Source of the DNA: Ailanthus altissimus
Taxonomy: Eukaryota; Streptophyta; Magnoliopsida; Sapindales; Simaroubaceae
Assembly (NCBI GenBank): GCA_946807835.1
Contig: OX327710.1
Span: 15,240,501-15,304,500, forward strand
Direction: 5' to 3'
DNA: 64,000 bases
Part shown: one piece after another, positions 57,942-64,000 of the stretch
Numbering within the stretch: position 1 is the stretch's first letter
Layout of the letters: each line of letters starts with the position of its first letter
The notes under the pieces: model-generated
What the model was told of the DNA's origin: nothing
Database searches by the model: none
What the model saw: only the letters and a program-made list of their open reading frames with translations
Position numbers and translations under genes: made by a program

Positions 57942-58798
57942 TGTTGAGGGAGGAAACGCCCTTCTCCTTCTCGAGGTTATGTTGAAGCAAAAAACCTTAA
58001 GTTCAACCTAGAACCCTAACCTTATTGCACAACGAAATAACCTGTTTAATCAAGTAAAATAGCAAGAAATCAAAGCAGAAAACAAAAGAGTACAACACAA
58101 TCTTACGTGGTTCGGCCAATTGCCTACGTTCACGGTAGATGCAAGGATCCTAACCTCTCTTATTAACTCCCTAGAGATATTACAAGGAAAACTCAATATG
58201 AAGAACCCTCAAAATGACCTAATGTTAATGAACCCTTATTCTACCACGAACAATGATCACCCAAATGACAATTCACCCTAGCGCATACAAGTACTTAGTG
58301 TCTACCCAGTTCTTCCCCTCTTTTAGAGTCTCTTTTAATTCTTAATCTGAAATCAAGGGTTTACGAGTGTTTATATAGGGTGTATTTCATGCCTACTAAC
58401 CCTATTCCTTGTTGAAGTAAGAGTCTACTTGTTTTGGAAGTCCAAAACTAGAAATTCCAAAGAAAAATGGACTTCTGACGCATTTGGCGCTATGGCACTC
58501 ATCCCTGGCGCCGCGGCGCTGGGCATTATCACTCCCATCACCGCAGTACTGGGTTTCTGTCTTAGGCGCAGTGACGCTTAGCCATGGGCTTCGCGGCGCT
58601 CAGTCCTGTAGGCACCTCCTGTGTTTTCTTCACTTCCTTCGCGTCTTTGAGTCCCATTTTGCTTCCCCCTTCGTGTCCCACACGTCCTAGACTTCTCCAT
58701 ACGCATCCCACACATTTTAGACTTCTTGTGACTCTTCACTTTGGTATTCATCTCAATTCTTGTGTAATCAAGATTATTGAATCACCAATTTTCTAACA
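57942..58798 (-). repeat. 3' LTR of element H
   Basis: Plus-strand start TGTTGAGGG, end TTTTCTAACA. Minus-sense TATA at 58370-58377, GC-rich dyads at 58478-58620, and the motif CTTACGTGGTTCGG near 58102-58115. Confidence 0.85.
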
Positions 58799-58865
58799 AA
58801 CTCTTCTTTGATTCAAAATCTTTCAAATAAGAAGGCTTCGGGATCCTATCCACACCAATACTCTA

Positions 58866-60223
58866 TCACCTAGAGTTGAGTCCAGTTAAGTCTCTACCAA
58901 GACTTAACTTTCCCCAGGCTAGTGACTTCGGTCTCCAAAGGCATTCGTGCATCTTGCATAGGGTATGGATGCGTTGCACTCCTTTCCGACCCTCATCACC
59001 TCGGTGAGCATAGTTTAGATGTCGCCTAGTGGTCTGCATTATCCCAACACCCCACGTTGGGCCACTCATGACCATCCTAGTAAGCACATAGAGCCCCCCC
59101 CCCCCCCCCCCCCCATTATGCATCTCACCCTTAAACCTTATAGGTCTTTTTTCTACCTTTAGTTTTTCTTTTTTCGTTCTAACCGAATACCCTTCCTCAT
59201 CGAGCTTGCCTAAGGATATCAAGTTCCTCCTCACTTTAGGAACATGCCTTACACCATGTAAGTCCCTAGTTTCTCCACCTTGTATCCTCAACCTTATATC
59301 ACCAACTCCCATGATCTTACAAGTTATGTCATTCCCTATTAGAGCTTTACCTCTCTTGGCTTTATAATTGGAAAACATCGATCTGTCGGGACACATATGG
59401 ATGCTGCACTCGAATCTAGTATCTATTTGCTAGCGTACTTTCTCCTTGAGGCTACCAATGTGTCTACAACTTCGGTATCTTCCTCGATACCGATTGCAGC
59501 CCACCCTTTTTGGCCTTTTGATTTCGGACAATCCTTCATAAAATGTCGTTCCTTATTACAAAGGAAACACTTCTTGGATCTCTTCCTTGATTGGTTGCTC
59601 TTCCTTCCTTGTGCAAGCAATGCTGCTCCATTCTCGGACTCAAATCTCTTTGTCAATTCTTTTAAGTTCAATGATGCCTTGACGTTATTCATCGTTAAAA
59701 ACTCTTTCCCATATAGCAACATATCTAAAAAGCTCTCATAGATCTTCGGCAACCAACTTGATAGGATAATGGCCTTGTTTTCATCCTCAATCTTGATGTT
59801 CAGTTGCTTAAGACTTATGATGATCTTTTTGAACTCGTCAATGTGAGCTTTCAATGAAGTTCCCTCGTGCATTGTTAGCTGATGTAGTTTCTTTTTCACA
59901 AGAAGTCTATTTGCAAGAGACTTCTTCATATACAATGCCTCGAGTCTCTTCTATAGCCCCAAAGCAGTTTCTTCATCACCAACTTCCCTTAATACTTCGT
60001 CACTCAACACCAGGAGTAATGTGCTATGAGCTTTTCTCTTAATCGTGTCCCAATCTTTATGCATGGACTTTGAGGTTGTCGCCTCATCGCTAGTTGAGTA
60101 GCTGGCTTCCTCCAAAGCTGAGTCTAGCCCTTCCTTCACTAGTAGAGCCCTAACCTTCTTCCTCCAAAGATTGAAGTCATTCATCCCATTGAACTTCTCT
60201 ATTTCTTACTTGATTGTAGCCAT
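58866..60223 (-). pseudogene. Element H gag and protease relic (stops)
   Basis: ATG at 60223 (MATIK then a stop at 60206-60208). Gag patches are NDFNLWRKKVRALLVKEGLD, KSLANRLLVKKKLHQL, MHEGTSLKAHIDEF and the zinc-knuckle site CFLCNKERHFMKDC, where Glu replaces the usual Gly. Protease reads ILDSSAAS, so the DSG triad has become DSS. HVPKVRRNLISLGKL follows. Further stops lie after ETALGL and after RKYASK. A run of Gly codons comes from the C21 tract at 59094-59114. The last 75 codons match no pol domain I know. Confidence 0.85.
59094..59114. repeat. C21 homopolymer inside element H
   Basis: Twenty-one consecutive C (G on the coding strand). Length may be inexact because of sequencing slippage. 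Confidence 0.85.
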
Positions 60224-60275
60224 GGTTTAAATACCCTAAGTGTGTATTATCGAACCTCTAGCTCTGATACTAGTT

Positions 60276-61166
60276 TGTTGAGAGAGAAAATGCCTTTCTC
60301 CCTCTCGAGTTTATGTTGAAGTGAAGAACCTCAAGTTCAACCTAGAACCTTAACCTCTTTGCACAGCGGAATAACCTATTTAATCAAGCAAAATAGCAAG
60401 AATCCAAAGTAGAAAATAAAAGAGCACATTATAATCTTACGTGGTTCGACCAATTGCACGTCCACTGTGGATCCAAGAATCCTAGCCTCTCTTATTAACT
60501 CCATAGAGATATTACAAGAAAAATCCCAATATGAAGAACCCTCAAAAGGACCTAATATTTAGTGAACCCTTGTTCTACCACGAACAATGATCACCCAAAC
60601 GACGGTTCCACCTTAGCGCACACAAGCACTTAGTGTCTACTCAGTTCTTCCCCTTTCTTAGAGTCTCTCTTAATGCTTAATCTGAAATCAATGGTTTACA
60701 AGTGTTTATATAAGGTGTATTTCATGCCTACTAACCCTATTCCTTGTTGAAGTAAGAGTCCACTTGTTTTGGAAGTCCAAAACTTCTTAAAACTTGAAAT
60801 TCTGAACTAAAACAGACTTCTGACACGTCTAGCACCGCGGCCCTCATCCCTGGGCACCACGTTACTGGGCATTATCGCACCCATTGCCGCGGTGCTAGGG
60901 ACCCATCGCCGCGGCGCTGGGGACCCAGCACTGCGGTGCTGGGTTGCTGTCCTGGGCACCGCGGCGCTCAACCCTGTATGCATCTCCCGCGTTTTCTTCA
61001 CTTCCTTCGCGTCTTTGAGTCCTGTTTTGCTTCTCCCTTCGTGTCCCATACGTCCTAGACTTCTCCATACGCATCCCACACATTCTAAAATTCTTGTGAC
61101 TCTCTATTTTGGTATTCATCTCAATTCTTGTCTAACCAAAATTGTTGAATCACCAATTTTTCAAAA
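60276..61166 (-). repeat. 5' LTR of element H
   Basis: About 890 bp. TATA (minus) at about 60704-60713, GC-rich dyads at 60828-60985 including CGCCGCGGCGC. Slightly longer than the partner LTR, mostly through the dyad region. Confidence 0.85.
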
Positions 61167-61171
61167 GTTCC

Positions 61172-61965
61172 ACGAGACATTTTGATTTGCACCTAATAGT
61201 CTTGTATCCTATCCTCTAGACTTTCAAGAGCATATTTCCTCTGTGATAAATGAATTCCTTTTGTTGAACGAGCAATCTCGATTTCCAACAAATACTTTAA
61301 TTTTTCAAGGTCTTTTAGCTTAAACATATCATTCAATGACTTTTTGAGATCTCGAATCTTATTAAAATTATTTCCCACTAATATGATATCATTTACATAT
61401 ATCAAAATAATAGTAAAGCTAGTTTCTTTTGATTAAACAAATAATGAATAATCTACTTTATATTGCTTGTACTCAGCATCACTAAAAATCGATGTAAATT
61501 TAACAAATCATTGTTTTAGACCATATAATAATATCATTTTTTTTTCCTTAAAGATCTCGAGAAATAAGCATTCTTTTAATTCCCAATGATATCTTTTTTG
61601 CCTATAAAAATAAGCAAGAAATACACAATGAATTAAACGAGCATCAAATTTAAAAGGTTTCTATGCATGCATGGAAGCAAAACATAAACAACCAAACACT
61701 CTTAAATTGGTGTAGGATGGTTGAGATTTAAATAGCATTTCATTTGGTAATGTTTTAGACAAAATAAAGATGGAGTTCTATTTTTTAAATAAGTTACAGT
61801 TAAAATTAGCATCTCCAAAAAAATATTTAAGTAAGCTGGCTTAGAAAAGGAGAGCACGAGACACATTTAAAAGATGAAGGTGTTTCCTCTTCACTACCCT
61901 GTTTTGTTGTGAGGGTACAGATATAACTTGATTGATAAACAAATTTTTTTTTAAAGAATAATAAG
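61172..61965 (-). pseudogene. Copia element G: integrase end, linker and RT start (decayed)
   Basis: Minus strand. Integrase patches from 61965 are INQVISVPSQQN, KRKHLHLLNVSRAL and NLRVFGCLCFASMH. Then a decayed linker, and RT patches at 61193-61405 (YVNDIILVGNN in place of YVDD, MFKLKDLEKLKYLLEIEIA, GIHLSQRKY). Asn for the second-position catalytic Asp confirms that RT is dead. It joins 57936 across element H, and element I begins at 61966. Confidence 0.8.
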
Positions 61966-62667
61966 TGAGATAACAAATTTTGGATTCTTGAAACGAAAGT
62001 AATTATATAAGTAAATATCCCAAGTAATATAATGCAGAAATAAGCAATTAAAAAATTTATAAAGAGAAGGTAGGAAAAAGCACACATAATTTACGTGGTT
62101 CAATAACTTGTCTACATATATAGCAGATCCAAATCACACTCTTTTATTATTGAATTGCAAGACACTCACAAAATATGTCTATTACAAGAAACACTCACAA
62201 AGAACTCACTCTATTTTGTAAATAAGGGGTTTCTCTCACTAAAAATCATAAAAAAACACTTAGATCACTTAGATATTACAACGATATGTTAATAAGCCAA
62301 TTGAAGGTCTTTATATAGGCTTTAGGATGACTTAGGTTAACCTTAAATGTGTATGAGTTATTTTAGGGAGACTTGTAGCAAGTAGAAAACTCAACAAAAT
62401 GGAAAAGCCTTTTTCCTGCACCGGGTGCCCAGCACCTATTCCCTGGAGCCGCGGTGCTGAATCATTGTATTTGGTGCTATGACGCTGGGTACCCAGGTGC
62501 TGTTTGGGGTACTACAGCACCTACAACTTGGCATTACATTGCCTACACCTGGGCACCGCCTTTGCATCTTTCGTCTTTCTTTCACATCCATCTTTGACCT
62601 TTACATAACCAACACTCTCAGTTTGCTCTCCAAATTATATACCAATAATTTTTAATCAACTTTCTCA
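61966..62667 (-). repeat. 3' LTR of element I
   Basis: 702 bp with inverted ends TGAGA/TCTCA, next to a purine tract (AATGAGGAAATTTG on the minus strand). TATA (minus) at 62310-62317, GC-rich dyads at 62418-62560, motif TTTACGTGGTTCA at 62090-62102. Confidence 0.75.
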
Positions 62668-62739
62668 CAAATTTCCTCATTGATTCAAAATTATTCACAA
62701 AGTATCACAATCTTTCATATCCACATCTTCGATCACCCT

Positions 62740-64000
62740 CAAATAGTAGTGACTCTGATTAAGTCTTTGCATAGAATGAACTTAACTGAGGGCAGTGGTT
62801 TAGTCAACATGTTTGCAAGATTTTTAGATGATGCTATCTTTGTTAGACTAACTTTACCACTTTAGATAATTTTTCGAATGTAATGGAGTTGCACATCAAT
62901 GTGTTTAGACTTCTTGTTAAACACTTTATGCTTGCTTAGATATATGGTACTCTGACTATCACAATGCACACAGGTGTTCATATCTTCAGTAGTCATTACC
63001 TCTGTGTATATACCTTTCAACCACACGGCCTTCTTAATAGCTTATCCAACAGCTATATACTCTACCTTTTTGGTAGACAATACAATCACATGTTGTAAAA
63101 TTGATCTCCAACACATATTATACCTAAACAATGTGAATAGGTAACCCGTCAATGATCTTCCCTTGTCTAGATCATCTGCATAATCTGAGTTTACGTATCC
63201 TCTTACCATTACACTGCTGTCTTCATCCATTCTATACATCAACCCGTAATCCGACGTCCCTTTGAGATATCTCAAAATTCACTTTACTGCAAGCTAATGA
63301 TCCTTACCTAGATTTGTCATGTATCTACTTACCACACTTATAGCATGTACTATGTCTAGTCTTGTGCAAACTATTACATATATGATGCTCCCCACAGTGC
63401 TTGCATGCGATACTTTACTCATCTGCAGTTTCTCTTCTTCGAATGTTAGTGATTGTACGACTGACAATTTAAAATGCATGGCCAAAGGAGTAGAGACAGC
63501 CTTTGGATTTGACATACAAAAATTCTCTAGGATTTTAAGTATATATCGTTGTTGAGACAAGAAAATAATATCTTTTCTTTCCCTTACAATGTCTATACCC
63601 AATATCCTCTTCGCTACTCTCAAATTCTTCATTTCAAACTCGCTACTCAACTGTTTTTTGAGTTTCTGTATTTCTTCCATGTTCTTATATGCAATCAATA
63701 TATCATCGACGTATAGAAGCAAATACATCATCCCACTACTCAAGCTCTTAAAGTATTCACATTCGTTATACTTGCTCCTACTAAAGACACAAGTCATCAT
63801 AAACTCATCAAATCTCATATACCACTATCTAAGTAATTGCTTTAACCCATATAATGACTTCTTCAATAGACAAGCATAATTCTCTTTTTCGGGCTTTAAA
63901 AATCCTTACGGATGTGCCATGTAAATCGTCTCTTCAAGTTATCTATACAAAAAAAAAACTGTCTTTACATCTATCTGCTCTAGATGTAAATCAAGATTTG
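62740..64000 (-). pseudogene. Element I RT and RNase H (stops, partial)
   Basis: Minus frame from the window edge: RT YLLLYVDDILIAY (about 63690-63730), FEMKNLRVAKRILGIDI, CMSNPKAVSTPLA and SRYMTNLGKDH. RNase H follows with GYVNSDYADDLDKGRSLTGY, CDSQSTIYLSKHKV and LANMLTKPLPS. Stops occur after GKDH, within VK-stop-ILRYLKG and after YIAVG, and the usual TEAEY is KVEY. Tork-like in style. Confidence 0.88.

Larger units (their letters stand above)
57942..61166 (-). mobile_element. Copia-type element H: LTR-gag-LTR, lacking integrase, RT and RNase H
   Basis: LTRs 57942-58798 (857 bp) and 60276-61166 (about 890 bp) with target duplication GTTCT/GTTCC (57937-57941 and 61167-61171). The internal region is only 1.48 kb: gag, zinc knuckle and a protease relic, then about 200 bp of unassigned sequence up to a purine tract AAAGAAGAG. 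Primer site is degraded (minus TAGTATCAGAGC near 60261-60272). The layout is that of non-autonomous gag-only elements (TR-GAG-like); internal deletion of a full element is the alternative. Inserted in element G RT. Confidence 0.85.
61966..64000 (-). mobile_element. Copia element I, 3' part (runs past window end)
   Basis: Minus-strand element with 3' LTR 61966-62667 and pol from about 62740 to the window edge. Its left neighbour is element G integrase, so it is nested in G; a target duplication candidate is ATAAG at 61961-61965. The other end lies beyond 64000. Confidence 0.8.

Noticed and set aside
58484..58796. Plus-strand open frames at 58484-58796, repeated at 60892-61185
   Set aside because: Both lie in the LTRs of element H and repeat only because the LTRs are repeats.

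Overview
This is nuclear DNA of a flowering plant, probably a eudicot. It is strongly AT-rich. It has two intron-bearing host genes (a tau-class glutathione S-transferase and a small glyoxalase I-family protein) in a background of LTR retrotransposons, solo LTRs, a broken endogenous pararetrovirus and small repeats. The species cannot be told from the sequence. I found no tRNA, rRNA, CRISPR array or prokaryotic-style system. Element letters (A to K) are my own labels, and lineage names (Tork, Ale, Angela, Tat, Tekay) are inferred from motifs without a database search.

Layout. 1-0.7 kb: 3' end of a copia element J. 1.7-9.8 kb: two reverse-oriented copies of a long Angela-like LTR, the second split by a 2.58-kb solo LTR with a perfect 5-bp target duplication. 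11.1-12.4 kb: the GST gene. 12.5-17.2 kb: a caulimovirid-like integrant. Its order is reverse transcriptase/RNase H, downstream ORF, non-coding promoter-like region, then movement protein, so it reads through the origin of a circular genome. An LTR-like block interrupts it.

17.97-34.84 kb: a nested block. Host element A (Ale-like copia, minus strand, 223-bp LTRs, TSD CACAG) contains B, a nearly intact Tork-like copia with an open 1333-codon gag-pol, 559-bp LTRs with one mismatch, and TSD GATTC. A also contains D (copia), which itself carries solo LTR E (TSD CCTTC) and an Angela-like element reduced to its RNase H end and 3' LTR. A deletion removed the left part of that stack.

34.8-45.2 kb: mostly intergenic, with a short ndhF-like plastid fragment, a decayed copia K, a Ty3-like LTR and a foldback MITE. 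45.2-47.1 kb: the glyoxalase-family gene, with three ACGTGTC motifs upstream of its TATA box. 48-51.2 kb: repeat DNA and another Angela-like LTR. 51.9-64 kb: a second nested block. An old copia G (minus strand) has been entered by F (decayed Tork-like), H (LTR-gag-LTR, without integrase or RT) and I (runs off the window).

How it fits together. GST and the glyoxalase-family protein both fit detoxification and stress roles, but nothing links them functionally. The rest is transposon layering in which order of insertion can be read from nesting and target duplications. The most distinctive observations are the through-origin pararetrovirus, the youth of element B, a dense W-box cluster in the leader of D, and GC-rich dyad clusters just upstream of the TATA box in five different LTR families. 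I see no convincing new biochemical system.
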